A DNA stretch of 64,000 bases from Paenilisteria riparia FSL S10-1204 (GCF_000525995.1 NZ_AODL01000007.1:62001-126000); one strand, 5' to 3'; positions 1 to 9,172 are shown, counted from the first letter of the stretch. Notes: generated by a model from the sequence alone, not told the origin. Translations and numbers: made by a program.

Positions 1-354
1 ACTTTACTGATGCATTTAGATTCAATTTTACCCGGATAAGTTTCCAGGACAGCGATATCAGAAGTAAAGTAGATTTTCACCTTATCTCCAATTTTCAAAT
101 CTCCCACTTCTATTTTATTGCCTTTCAGATTAAATATTTTCTCTTCGGTTTGTAATTCGTATTTTGAATCACCAAAATTATACTTTTCGCCACTTATCCA
201 GGTCATTTGATTTACTCTAAGGTTCTTGTCATAAATGACAGCACTATATACCGGATTTTTTTGTATCGGTGCCCTTCTTTGGTGTGGATGAGGCATTATT
301 GCAAGCACTTAACAAAACCAACAACAATATTAGACTACATAAAACCTTTTTCAT
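1..354 (-). pseudogene. Small secreted lipoprotein, frameshifted and cut by window edge
   Basis: The start is ATG at 354, with a GGAGG ribosome site overlapping the end of the protease gene. The first 20 residues form a lipoprotein signal (hydrophobic stretch, then LLSAC). Translation stops after about 37 codons (GTDTKKSGI-stop), but a second frame continues as a beta-rich domain to the window edge (PVYSAVIYDK..., ...KIEVGDLKIGDKVKIYF). The switch lies at a seven-A run (263-269); six A would join the frames. The downstream part resembles DUF3221-like OB-fold lipoproteins (inference). It lies 10 bp after the protease gene and is probably co-transcribed with it. Function unknown. Confidence 0.6.
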
Positions 355-364
355 CAAATCCTCC

Positions 365-1306
365 TTACTTTATGCCAGTAATCCAGTTATAGAATGTAGG
401 CGTGATTCGAACACCATCATTCGCCTGCCCTTGCAATCCGCGAGTGTGAACTCCTGCTATAGAGTTGCCATTTAAAATTGGGGCCCCACTTTGACCACCT
501 GTGGTATCAACTGAATATGAAATTTTTTCGTTTCCAACAATGGCCTTGCCTGAATGATACCATTGCGATCCCGGTTTATCAACAGGATATCCAGATATCA
601 AAACGTCATATGATGCATTTAGCGGCGGAACTTTATAAGGCAGAAATCCTGTACTTCCCGCAGAAGAAGCCAATTTCACAATCCCTATATCAAAATTTAT
701 ATCAGCTTTAGCTGTATAACCAAGCATAGAGTATAATTTTTTAGAAGCTATGGCTTTAGGTGCGGCGTAATTATTCATTCCTGGTTGAAAAATTACAACC
801 TCTGCCCAGCGCTTAACCCCGTGATCATACACATTATGACCCGCAGTAAGTACTGTATCTCCACTTACAAGCGTACCAGTACCACCGTACCAGACCATTT
901 TTCCTTTCTCAATGAACCCCATTTCCAAATAACCTATTTGTTTAAATGGCGACAAGCTAGTATTAGCTTTTATCCTGTTATCAGCGCCCACAATCTTTCT
1001 TGGTTGTATCAAGGGGTTCGCAGTTTTTGGTTCCACATTAACCACTTGCTCCTCAGGGTGTTCTTCGTTGTAAGCTTGGACAGCTGCTTCTCGCGCCTCT
1101 TTAGCACTATCGTACTCTGAATCCATTGGTGATTCTACAGTATCAGATGAAATCTCTGTTTCACTAGAGTCACTCTGACTAGATATTTCTACAACTGAAT
1201 CCTGTCCATACTCCTGAGCACTTACCAATGGTGCGTTTACTCCTAATAAACCAACGCTAAGCAGACTTACTACTAAAACAGATAACCCTTTTCCCTTCAT
1301 TTTCAT
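365..1306 (-). CDS. Secreted glutamyl endopeptidase (V8/Mpr-like, family S1B)
   Basis: A 313-residue secreted serine protease. Residues 1-30 are a signal peptide ending VSA. A Ser/Glu-rich propeptide follows to about residue 104. The mature enzyme probably starts at IVGADNRIK, which resembles the IIGTDDR start of Bacillus Mpr. The chymotrypsin-fold triad is visible: His157 (TAGH), Asp206 (FDIGIV) and Ser273 (GGQSGAP). Family members cut after glutamate outside the cell and often mature other secreted enzymes. The gene is followed at 10 bp by a lipoprotein gene. A 21-bp-spaced direct repeat upstream suggests control by a LytTR response regulator. A second ATG at codon 3 is an equally possible start. 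Confidence 0.88.
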   Translation of the reverse strand: MKMKGKGLSVLVVSLLSVGLLGVNAPLVSAQEYGQDSVVEISSQSDSSETEISSDTVESPMDSEYDSAKEAREAAVQAYNEEHPEEQVVNVEPKTANPLIQPRKIVGADNRIKANTSLSPFKQIGYLEMGFIEKGKMVWYGGTGTLVSGDTVLTAGHNVYDHGVKRWAEVVIFQPGMNNYAAPKAIASKKLYSMLGYTAKADINFDIGIVKLASSAGSTGFLPYKVPPLNASYDVLISGYPVDKPGSQWYHSGKAIVGNEKISYSVDTTGGQSGAPILNGNSIAGVHTRGLQGQANDGVRITPTFYNWITGIK

Positions 1307-1352
1307 ACCTCAAAACCCTCTTTTCTTTATATTTTTAACCAAGCTTAAAGGT

Positions 1353-1413
1353 ACCATAAAATTGCGTGCAAAAACCAAATTCGTCGTAAACGTAGTCATT
1401 TTGGTCGTGAACG
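1353..1413 (-). promoter_or_regulatory. LytTR-type direct repeat and promoter of the glutamyl endopeptidase
   Basis: On the minus strand two near-identical boxes, CGTTCACGAC (1413-1404) and CGTTTACGAC (1392-1383), repeat exactly 21 bp apart. This is the arrangement bound by AgrA/ComE-like LytTR regulators. A possible -10 TATGGT lies at 1358-1353, and the -35 position (1381-1376, AATTTG) is poor and directly abuts the proximal box. That fits an activator-dependent promoter. Binding is inferred. Confidence 0.5.
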
Positions 1414-1471
1414 CTAAAAAAGAGGTTGTTTTTGTTTATGTATGTAACAATAAAATGGATTATAGACAAAT

Positions 1472-1502
1472 AAAAAGCCCACGCTCGATTAAGAACGTGG
1501 GT
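1472..1502 (-). terminator. Rho-independent terminator
   Basis: Stem CCCACG/CGTGGG (1478-1483 with 1496-1501), followed on the minus strand by a T run. It lies just after the stop of the SH3-like gene. Confidence 0.7.
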
Positions 1503-1512
1503 CTTATCTTAC

Positions 1513-2003
1513 TTATAAAGTTGTCAACCATGCTGTAGAATTAACTGCAAACCCATCTACTCGGATGACATTCGCTTTCTTAACCCAAAAAGTCCATTCC
1601 CAACCGTCATTTAAAACGGCCATCTTGATCCAGCCGCTCTTTTCCGAAGATGGACATACACGCACAACCTCATTTTGCGCTACGCTAATAGCGCCATGCT
1701 TTCTGGCGCTCTAAAATTATACTTTGATACCGCTGCGTACCAACCACTTGAGGCAGTAGATGCAAAATCATAGGTTAAAGCGGAGTAGCCAGTAATCCCT
1801 TTCCAAGTGAGCTTGCCTGCACCATGATAGGTGAATATTGCATTTTTAGGCAACCATCCCAGCGTCCTACTCCCTGACTTGTTCATTATCGGTAGATTTC
1901 GACCTCCTGCGTTAATTTCTTTCTGTGCTGCCTGAGCTTGCGTTGTAGCTGGCACTGCAAAAAATAGTACACTTGCTAATAGAACTAACATGATTTTTTT
2001 CAT
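1513..2003 (-). pseudogene. Secreted SH3-like small protein, frameshifted
   Basis: Starts MKKIMLVLLASVLFF with a signal peptide to about residue 26. A domain rich in Gly/Trp/Lys follows (TLGWLPKNAIFTYHGAGKLTWKG). The first frame stops at 1680. The reading continues in another frame (ARKHGAISVAQNEVVRV, then SGWIKMAVLNDGWEWTF) to a stop at 1513. Restoring one base near 1711-1715 gives a single protein of about 163 residues with two bacterial-SH3-like halves. It is followed by a terminator. Either a sequence error or a real pseudogene; role unknown, possibly wall binding. Confidence 0.6.
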
Positions 2004-2027
2004 TTTATAAACTCCCTTTTAATGTTT

Positions 2028-2238
2028 TTATTTTTGAATGAACACTATTTGGCCCTCTTCAAGAACCATTGTTGACAGCTCATTTAAAGCTATTAAGTGA
2101 CCAATTTGTGACGTTATTATCCGTCGCAATCTTACTTAACTTCTCCCCTAATCTAACCGTGTGCTTAATTTCTGTTGACGTTGCCATTACTTGTTCCGCT
2201 TCTTTAAACTCTTCTTTTTTCTTCGCTTTTTCTGCCAT
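2028..2238 (-). pseudogene. LysM-domain protein of prophage type, frameshifted
   Basis: Too short for a simple ORF search. It starts MAEKAKKKEEF after a GGAGGTGC ribosome site. After one frame change at 2103-2107 (one extra A) it reads as a single LysM motif (HTVRLGEKLSKIATDNNV, then IGHLIALNELS and LEEGQIVFIQK). The corrected product is 69 residues. LysM domains bind peptidoglycan. The location directly after the endolysin remnant suggests a phage lysis or tail accessory gene. Confidence 0.6.
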
Positions 2239-2257
2239 GCTCTAGCACCTCCATCGT

Positions 2258-3114
2258 TTATTTTTTCTTTAAATACAAATTATTAACCGGAATATAACCA
2301 ACAACACCATTTGATAACACGACTTTGTACCACTTATTCACTTGACCGATGACACGCACCACATCACCCTTCTTGCGCGATTGAACTACTTTTGTATTCC
2401 AATCCTGTCCAGCTCTAAAGTTAAGGCCGGTTTGGCAAATGTATTCCGTGCAGGGGTCTTTGTCGAACCAATATGCATCAAATGCGGCAGAGAACCAACC
2501 TTCTTTATCGCCCCAAATAACCTTAACGAATCCGTTTTTAGTTTGGTCGTAGTCGATAATAGCTGTATAAGTGTAAGGCAAATTAAAAGCGACCTTGGTA
2601 TCCCAACTGCCGCCTGTTCGAATATTTAACCCCTTAGGCTCTTTCACCCACACACGCTTTTTGCCTTTTGCAGCTGGCTCAGGTTTCTTTGTGATACGTG
2701 CATATTCGGCGATGATTGCTTGTTGTACTGCTGGCCAACGTTTCTCATCAAGAATCCGGTGAGGACAATGTTTTCCGCTCCAGTCTTCGTGTTTTTTGAT
2801 TGTATCTTTTGTTGCTACGATACCTAACTCTACACATAATCCCGCCGCGTATTTAATAGCATTTTGCTCCGATTTAAGATACTGGCTAGCATTACCTGTG
2901 CTGTAACAAATCTCAAGCCCTACTGTATTTCGGTTACCGTACCCGTTGCCACCATCTCCACAATGCCACGCATTTCGGTTAAACGGCACAACTTGAATCG
3001 CTCCATTATCATCGATTGCAACATGGAACTAACTTCATTATCGTTGTTTTTACAGTAATCCGTTTCGTTTTTCGCTTTCGTTTTATTGTAAGTGTTGTGT
3101 ATAGTTAGTGTATG
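2258..3114 (-). pseudogene. Prophage endolysin (amidase_2 plus SH3), N-terminally fused and frameshifted
   Basis: N-acetylmuramoyl-L-alanine amidase of the CwlA/XlyA type. Visible motifs are TIHNTYN (first zinc His), NRNAWHCGDG, VGLEICYS and HEDWSGKHCPHRIL, followed by two SH3b cell-wall-binding repeats (GLNIRTGGSWDTK and GLNFRAGQDWNTK). The frame breaks near 3010-3030, where one missing base would give SSHVAIDDNG. Upstream of TIHNT there is no start codon of its own: the reading runs straight into the tail-protein remnant. A deletion has therefore removed the true start and the intervening lysis genes. Not expected to be functional. Confidence 0.8.
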
Positions 3115-4193
3115 ATTTTGAATTCGATTCTGCCACATTTGCTTTTGTCTGCGCATTGGCTGGAGTCTCTTTTGCGTTCCAACTGTTTCTTTCTGATGCA
3201 GTAATGTGCTTTACTACATCATTTGCGTGATTTGCTAAGCTGGTATCCGTATATGATTGACTACTAGAAAGTGTCGTATTAGCTTTTGTTTGCGCTCCTT
3301 TTGTTGTTTCCGCTTCTTCGTCAAAAATAAATACTTTCTTCGTTGCATTTTCAACCACCAAGCCATTTGTCCTACTCCAAGGTACTGCCCCAAACCCTAG
3401 GTAAATACTATTTGCAGTTTTTCCAGTACCAGACATACCAATTTCCGCAGTTCTTGTTGTCCCATTTCTACTACTTATACCGCGGTTCCAGCTTTGATCG
3501 GAGGCAGTATTGCTTAAATCAAAAAACGGTGTAGCTGAAGTATTGGCTACATCAAATGTCAGGGCACCATCAAAATTAGCATTTCCTCTAATATAAGGAG
3601 CCTCTCCATTGCGTCCAAACTCAAGTAGATTTTTCAAATTGACGGTATTTGACGCCAGTTTTTCAACGCCATTTATTACTGACTTGGTCCAAGTCGTACC
3701 TATTGGTGCAATCCCTGTAGCATACGTAGTGGTTGGTGAAATCGGATAAATCCGTAAATCGCCATCTACTACTACCTCTGTCCCGCCGGCTGTAACATCA
3801 ACGTATCTACCCCAATTATTGTTCGCTGTACCAATCTGGATTCTAACTACTGTACCTGCAGGTTGTGCCCCAATATAGTGTTTTAAATACCCACAGGAAA
3901 TGTTGTAAGCCGATTCGGCTGTATTGTTGATTGTCCCTATCATTGTTCCCACCTGCCAAAAGCAGAACCTCATCCTTAATCGCAACCTCTTGACCGTTGA
4001 AGCGTAGATATGCTTGAACAAAATTAATGCCAGCGCCAATCGTCCCACCTATTCCTGAAAAATCTAGAGGAGCCCCGAATCGCAGATAATTCTTGCTACC
4101 ATCATCACTTCTCCCAATCAGGCACTCATTCACTGGTGGTGCGGGTATCGTATCCTTAGTAACTGGTTTTGGCGATACACCTCTTTTAGACAT
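3083..4193 (-). pseudogene. Phage tail-fibre/receptor-binding protein remnant
   Basis: Two overlapping frames join after removing one G near 3945-3955, giving a Gly/Asn/Thr-rich tail protein. The N-terminal part has a FNGQEVAIKDEVLLLAGG segment, the middle is beta-rich (GNANFDGALTFDVANTSATP), and the C-terminal part is helical with TKANTTLSSSQSYTDTSLA and HITASERNSWNAK, which recur in tail fibres of Gram-positive phages. The C-terminus ends abruptly in endolysin sequence. The presumed start at 4193 has no ribosome site. Both ends are therefore deletion junctions of a decayed prophage. Confidence 0.7.
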
Positions 4194-4721
4194 GTGGTAA
4201 GTGATGTCTATTCGAAAATATCATCTAATGGAACCTATGACATTGAAAGTCCTGAATCCATATACATCTGGAAAAAGTTAGAAAAAAGAAAACAGTGGAC
4301 CTATCAAGAAGTTTTCATAATGTCGAAGCTGTTTTTCGTTTTTCCTCTCGATGACGGTTTGGAAATCGTAGAACGTATTGAACGAGAGATGAAGAAATAC
4401 CTTAACTTTCATAAAGACATTCACTTTGACCTCACTTTTTACGCAAATACGGGAAAATTCTATACGCATAAGAACAAGTTAAAACTAGCTAGGAAGTTTT
4501 TCATCCGAGCACTCCCTTTATGTAAAAAATATGATAAGGTACCCGTAGAAAATGATGTGTATGCTCACTTAGCTATAATTGATTACCTTGAGGGGAATTT
4601 AGATGCCGAAGCAGAAGTTTTAGACTGTGTTAATAGATTTCATGCCATGCGAAAGCCTGCCCTCGCTGAGGACTTAGAAAACGACTGGAACACTTTCTTT
4701 AAAGAGAAAGTATTAAGCTAG
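4194..4721 (+). pseudogene. C-terminal half of an Rgg/MutR-type regulator
   Basis: 175 codons of helical-repeat protein (IWKKLEKRKQWTYQEVFIMSK and FANTGKFYTHKNKLKLARKFF-like TPR helices), as in the peptide-sensing C-terminal domain of Rgg/GadR/MutR regulators. The N-terminal helix-turn-helix domain is absent. The open frame begins exactly where the divergent tail-protein remnant begins, which marks a deletion junction. Regulators of this type often sit near integrases. Probably not functional. The family call rests on pattern similarity only. Confidence 0.55.
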
Positions 4722-4770
4722 TATTTACGCATTGCGTTTATATAAAAAACATAATAAGGGAGAAGATGAA

Positions 4771-5481
4771 ATGAAGAAACTATTTTTATTGTTGCTAATT
4801 GGGATAATGGCAACATTGGTTGCGTGCGGTAATAAAGATAACAGCGGAGCTGAAAAAGAGAAAAAAACGGTCGCTCAGGACACTGAGACTAAGAAAGCTC
4901 CTACTGAATCGTCAAATGAAGTAAAAGAATCTACAACAGATGAAGAATTCGTTAAGGATGGAACACCGCTTTCCAAAGCGGGCCAGTATAATATAGACAA
5001 AACTTACGGCACAAAGATAATTCTTAAAAAAATTACCTCTCCAAATTTAAGCATGGATTTAGGTAGCCTTAATTTAGTAATTAACGACGTGAAAATTTTC
5101 GAAAGAAAAGGAGCTCCTCAAGAAGAGCTGGACACAGTTTTCAGTAATTCTAGTATTCCACCATCTGATCCTTATTACACGATTCAAGTACGATATAGCT
5201 TAGAAAACAAAGGCAGCGAATCCTTATCCTATAACGGCTTTGAATATCTAGTAACGGACCAAAAGCAACAAATCAACGTACTTAATGAGCTTCAAGGTGG
5301 TAATGGGGTTCATGAAATCCAAAGTGGTGCCCTTCTGGAGAACGAGTATATCATCTGTGTCCTAAAACCTGAAAATGTCGAGAATATTAATAAAATAACA
5401 CTCAAAACATCAATTGTATATGATACTGCTTCATACGACTCTGTAGCTGATTCGAAAAATATAGATATCCAATTTAAATAA
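4771..5481 (+). CDS. Lysogeny-module lipoprotein (DUF4352/DUF5067-like)
   Basis: The start ATG at 4771 follows AAGGGAGAAG; a longer frame from 4732 lacks a ribosome site. The signal peptide is lipidated at Cys19 (ATLVAC). A Lys/Glu/Thr-rich linker follows, then a beta-sandwich-like domain from about residue 60 (GTKIILKKITSPNLS, PYYTIQVRYSLENKG). Such lipoproteins often lie between phage regulators and the integrase of Gram-positive prophages; some family members are linked to superinfection immunity, which is not shown here. It ends in a terminator directly before the integrase. Confidence 0.65.
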   Translation: MKKLFLLLLIGIMATLVACGNKDNSGAEKEKKTVAQDTETKKAPTESSNEVKESTTDEEFVKDGTPLSKAGQYNIDKTYGTKIILKKITSPNLSMDLGSLNLVINDVKIFERKGAPQEELDTVFSNSSIPPSDPYYTIQVRYSLENKGSESLSYNGFEYLVTDQKQQINVLNELQGGNGVHEIQSGALLENEYIICVLKPENVENINKITLKTSIVYDTASYDSVADSKNIDIQFK

Positions 5482-5487
5482 TTAGAA

Positions 5488-5509
5488 TCGCCCTATGGGG
5501 CTTTTCTTT
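5488..5509 (+). terminator. Terminator after the lipoprotein
   Basis: GCCC-TATG-GGGC hairpin (5490-5501) followed by TTTTCTTT. Confidence 0.6.
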
Positions 5510-5538
5510 ATACCAAAAAACAGAAGGGGGTACAATAC

Positions 5539-6762
5539 ATGGCATCTATTCAGCAATACACCACTAAGGACGGTCAAAAACTTTGGCTTTTCAAATTATA
5601 TCTTGGAATTGATCCAGGAACAGGAAAAAGAAAAGGAACTACAAAACGCGGCTTTAGAACGGAGAAGGAGGCTAATGAAGCGGCTGCAGATTTAGAATAT
5701 AAGCTTAGAAATAACGAAGTCACCTATTCTAAAACAATGCTGTTTAAAGACCTTGCGGACGAATGGCTCGAATACTATAGCACTATGAATAAAAAAGCAA
5801 GTTCCGTGCGTGTGAGACGGCATTGTATAAACAATTTAAACAAGTATTTTGGTTATCTCCAGACTCGTGCGATTACAAAAAAGAAATATCAAGACATGCT
5901 TGAGGATCTTCATACTCAAGAATACAAATACAATTCAATTAACAGCATACATTCAACTGGTAAGATGATATTTCAATACGCAAAAAATCATGGAATCGCG
6001 TTAGAAGATGTATCTTTAGGAACAATTATCCCACGTTCATCCCTAACCGTTGAAGAAATAGAAAATAAAATGCGTGAGGCTGATTTATCAGGTGAATTTT
6101 ATGAGAAAGCCGAGCTTGCTACATTCTTAAACGCAGCGAAGAAATTCGGAGAATGGCAAGACTTCACCATTTTTACTTTGCTAGTGTACTCTGGAATGCG
6201 TCCAGGAGAATTGTGCGCATTGAATAAAGATAAGGACCTCGATTTTGAAAAAAATCAGATTACAATCACAAAAACAATTTATCAGGATGGGCCAATATCT
6301 ACTATTATGGTAACACCACCAAAAACGGAAGAATCTATACGTGTCATTGACATGGACCCTGCGATAATGACACTTCTAAAACAACACATTGAGTGGCATC
6401 AAAGCTACCATATCAAAGCTCCACATCAAACATATAACGAGCAAGGATTTTTATTCGCGAGAACGAACAGTAAGACATACCGTGGCTATCCTTTTGCTGT
6501 TGGCGACATAGATAACAAAATGGAGCGTATACTAAAAAAAGTGCCAGACCTGAAGAGCCTGACACCTCATAAATTAAGGCACACCCATACTTCCCTGCTT
6601 GCTGAAAGTGAAGGCGCTAATATTGAAGCCATTATGTCGAGACTTGGTCACAAAGACGATAGGACAACTCGACTCATTTATATGCATGTAACAAATCACC
6701 GAAAAGAGCGACTATCGAAAAACTTCTCGGAAGTCATGAAGGATTTTCTAACAATATCTTAA
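5539..6762 (+). CDS. int: Tyrosine site-specific integrase of prophage/ICE type
   Basis: 407 residues with a GGGGG ribosome site eight bases upstream of ATG. An N-terminal arm-binding (AP2-like) domain spans residues 1-55, a SAM-like core-binding domain about 65-170, and the catalytic domain about 185-395. Catalytic residues visible: Arg221 (SGMRPGEL), Lys262, His344 and Arg347 (HKLRHTH), His371 (LGHKDD) and nucleophile Tyr381. It looks intact, unlike the rest of the element. It is oriented towards the element's right end, where repeated arm-like motifs follow. It would recombine attL and attR if the left site survives. Confidence 0.92.
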   Translation: MASIQQYTTKDGQKLWLFKLYLGIDPGTGKRKGTTKRGFRTEKEANEAAADLEYKLRNNEVTYSKTMLFKDLADEWLEYYSTMNKKASSVRVRRHCINNLNKYFGYLQTRAITKKKYQDMLEDLHTQEYKYNSINSIHSTGKMIFQYAKNHGIALEDVSLGTIIPRSSLTVEEIENKMREADLSGEFYEKAELATFLNAAKKFGEWQDFTIFTLLVYSGMRPGELCALNKDKDLDFEKNQITITKTIYQDGPISTIMVTPPKTEESIRVIDMDPAIMTLLKQHIEWHQSYHIKAPHQTYNEQGFLFARTNSKTYRGYPFAVGDIDNKMERILKKVPDLKSLTPHKLRHTHTSLLAESEGANIEAIMSRLGHKDDRTTRLIYMHVTNHRKERLSKNFSEVMKDFLTIS

Positions 6763-6857
6763 GCAATAATTTAGTGTAAGTCACGAAAAATATTGAAAGT
6801 GATTTTACACCATATTATTGCTTAGATAGCTCTTTTTAGACATCGTGTAAGTCATGA
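6762..6857. repeat. Att-like arm repeats at the right end of the prophage
   Basis: Three copies of a GTGTAAnnnCA motif lie between the integrase and ktrD: GTGTAAGTCACGA (6774-6786), an inverted GTGTAAAATCAC (6810-6799) and GTGTAAGTCATGA (6845-6857). A 19-bp inverted repeat (17 of 19 matching, arms beginning AAGCAATAAT) encloses the first two. Repeats of this kind are typical integrase arm or attachment regions; the inverted repeat could also serve as a terminator. The left partner site was not found. Confidence 0.5.
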
Positions 6858-6865
6858 CAGTTTTT

Positions 6866-8215
6866 TTACCCCGTAATAATCTTCTCTTTTGGCAATCTAA
6901 TAGCATTCTTCGGCTCATTTTTACGTCGGAGAGATAACATCATGTACATAATACCCACACGGCCTATAAACATCAACAAGATAATAATAATCTTCCCGAT
7001 ACTACTCAAATCGCCCGTCAATCCCATAGACAATCCCGACGTTCCAAACGCTGAAAATACTTCAAAAATAACCGCCATGAGACTAGCGTTTTCCGTATAG
7101 CCAAGCGTCACAATCGCGCCGACACACAGTACCGAAGCAAAAATTCCCACGGCTAGTGCTTTACGCACATCTTCCTGATGCAACTCACGTCCAAAAATAT
7201 AAATGTGATTACGACCGCGAACGACCGAATACAGAAACAACATCATAATCGCAAATGTTGTCGTTCGAATACCGCCACCAACCGAACTTGGTGATGCTCC
7301 GATGAACATAAGCAACGAAACAACTAATAAGGTTGGGTCTGTCAAAGAAGATATATCAATCGTTGACAAGCCCGCACTTCTTGAAGTTGCCGACAAGAAC
7401 ATCGAGTTAAAGAAGCCCTCACTTAGCGACGCCCCTTTGAAATAATAATTGTTCTCCATCGCCCAAATCAACAATCCCCCAACAACTAGCAACGCAAAAT
7501 AAGTGAGTGTCGTTACTTTTACAAAAAGAGAAAAGCGAAATGGAATCAATGTATTTTTTTCAAACAAGAAGCGGCGTACTTCGATTAGCACGGGAAAACC
7601 AATTCCGCCTGCAATAATAAGCAAAATTGTAATGAACTGGACAAAATAATCGTTTACAAATGGTGTCAACGAATAGCCAGTAATATCAACCCCCGCATTC
7701 GTCACAGCAGAAACCGAGTTATACAAGCCTTGAAACATCGCCTCACCAATATCTCCATTATAAAATGGGATAAAATAAATACCTAGAATTAATCCCCCAA
7801 CAATTTGAATACTGAAAATAAGCAGCAAAATTTCGCGGAGCATTCGAACCATCCCACTCATTGTAAACTGATTCGTATCCGTCATAATTAACTGCCGTTG
7901 TTTAAGGCCGATACGCCGTTTCAATACTAAATAAAAGAACGTACTCAGCATCATAACACCCAGTCCACCGACTTGAAAAATCCCCATCAATACCCAAATA
8001 CCTGCACGACTATATGATTCGCCGATATCCACAGAAGCTAGACCGGTAACACTCACAGAACTCGCCGCAGTGAACAGCGTATCAATAAACGGTATTTTCA
8101 CACCTGGTTTTTGTGTAAATGGCATGCTAAGTAACGCTGTAGCAAGAGTAACCGATAAAAAATAAAAGGCAATAATAACTTGAATTGCCGTCATTCGCGA
8201 TATCCTTGTACGCAT
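6866..8215 (-). CDS. ktrD: KtrD/KtrB-type potassium channel subunit
   Basis: 449-residue membrane protein of the TrkH/KtrB superfamily, which imports K+ with a cytosolic RCK partner (KtrC type, not in this window). Four membrane-pore-membrane repeats carry filter segments SVSVTGLA, AVTNAGVD, TSRSAGLST and AFGTSGLSM. The third repeat has the intramembrane Gly/Ser gate region (SPSSVGGG). It starts 20 bp after the TerC stop, so it is probably in the same transcript. The ATG has only a distant GGAG. KtrCD systems are known c-di-AMP targets, which is relevant because cdaA lies in this window. The 3' end adjoins the prophage att region and is intact. Confidence 0.88.
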   Translation of the reverse strand: MRTRISRMTAIQVIIAFYFLSVTLATALLSMPFTQKPGVKIPFIDTLFTAASSVSVTGLASVDIGESYSRAGIWVLMGIFQVGGLGVMMLSTFFYLVLKRRIGLKQRQLIMTDTNQFTMSGMVRMLREILLLIFSIQIVGGLILGIYFIPFYNGDIGEAMFQGLYNSVSAVTNAGVDITGYSLTPFVNDYFVQFITILLIIAGGIGFPVLIEVRRFLFEKNTLIPFRFSLFVKVTTLTYFALLVVGGLLIWAMENNYYFKGASLSEGFFNSMFLSATSRSAGLSTIDISSLTDPTLLVVSLLMFIGASPSSVGGGIRTTTFAIMMLFLYSVVRGRNHIYIFGRELHQEDVRKALAVGIFASVLCVGAIVTLGYTENASLMAVIFEVFSAFGTSGLSMGLTGDLSSIGKIIIILLMFIGRVGIMYMMLSLRRKNEPKNAIRLPKEKIITG

Positions 8216-8235
8216 TCTGCCACGCCAAGTTGCTC

Positions 8236-9015
8236 CTACAGCCTTGTAATTATCCCTTTTGTTGCTTCTTCTTTTTTTCTAGCAATAATATAACCACCTA
8301 AACCAATTGTAATCATGACCGCCCAAAAGGTAATCTCCCAGCCTGGCGAATCAGGAAAACTTTCTGGTAAAATGCCTACTTGTGGGTGCGCAAGCGTTAT
8401 AACTGCCATTTTCACACCAACCCAGCCGACAATTAAGAAAGCCGCTGTTTCTAAAGTAGGGTAACGCTCTAATAATTTAACAACTTGTGTCGCTGCAAAA
8501 CGAATCACGATAAGCCCTGCTAAACCACCGAGGAACATCACGATAAACTGACCAGCACTCATACCACCAATTTCATATGTTCCAAGCTTTGGCAACGTCA
8601 CAACAAGTGCTGCTGCAGCCAACATCGAATCCAACGCAAAAGCAATATCTGTTAATTCGACACGGGCGACCGTACCCCAAAACGATGTTGTTTTCGGTTC
8701 TTTGCCTGGTTTGGTCTCTTTCCCTATGCCTTTTTTCTTATCCCAAATATGTTTGACTGCTAAGTATAATAAGTAAATTGCTCCAATTGCTTGTATTTCC
8801 CAAAAATTAACTAAGTACGAGATGATTAACATCGCAATAAGTCTGAAAACAAAGGCACCAACTAAACCATAAAATAGGGCTTTGCGCTGTTGCTCATGTG
8901 GTAACTTCTTGACAATAACGGCCATAACAACAGCATTATCCGCAGATAACACCCCTTCTAGTACGACCAAAATCAAGAAGACCCATATATACTCTCCCCA
9001 TACAGAAATATCCAT
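8236..9015 (-). CDS. TerC-family membrane protein (metal export)
   Basis: 259 residues from the ATG at 9015 (GGTGGGG ribosome site); a GTG two codons upstream is possible. About seven membrane segments. The two TerC signature acid motifs are present: LEGVLSADNAVVMA near the N-terminus and TDIAFALDSMLAA mid-protein. TerC proteins such as MeeF/MeeY export or load Mn2+ for exoenzymes. It is paralogous to the next gene upstream and probably expressed with ktrD. No second manganese riboswitch was found in front of it. Confidence 0.87.
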   Translation of the reverse strand: MDISVWGEYIWVFLILVVLEGVLSADNAVVMAVIVKKLPHEQQRKALFYGLVGAFVFRLIAMLIISYLVNFWEIQAIGAIYLLYLAVKHIWDKKKGIGKETKPGKEPKTTSFWGTVARVELTDIAFALDSMLAAAALVVTLPKLGTYEIGGMSAGQFIVMFLGGLAGLIVIRFAATQVVKLLERYPTLETAAFLIVGWVGVKMAVITLAHPQVGILPESFPDSPGWEITFWAVMITIGLGGYIIARKKEEATKGIITRL

Positions 9016-9135
9016 ATTCACCCCACCATTTCTTTACACTCCACTTTACCACATTTGGCGAGCATTTGGTACTATCTATAACGCAAACAAGTTTGGATTA
9101 TAACCCAAACAAGCTTTCGATTTGTGTAAAGCAGA

Positions 9136-9172
9136 AATCACGTCCTATCCGAAGAGAAGAGGATTCGTGATT
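9136..9172. repeat. Imperfect inverted repeat between the two TerC genes
   Basis: Arms AATCACG/CGTGATT continue as TCCT/AGGA with a two-base bulge. No clear T tract follows on either side. It may be a processing site or weak terminator between the paralogues. Nothing else was recognised in the rest of the 9016-9225 gap apart from a smaller GTTTGG/CCAAAC repeat near 9090-9110. Confidence 0.4.
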
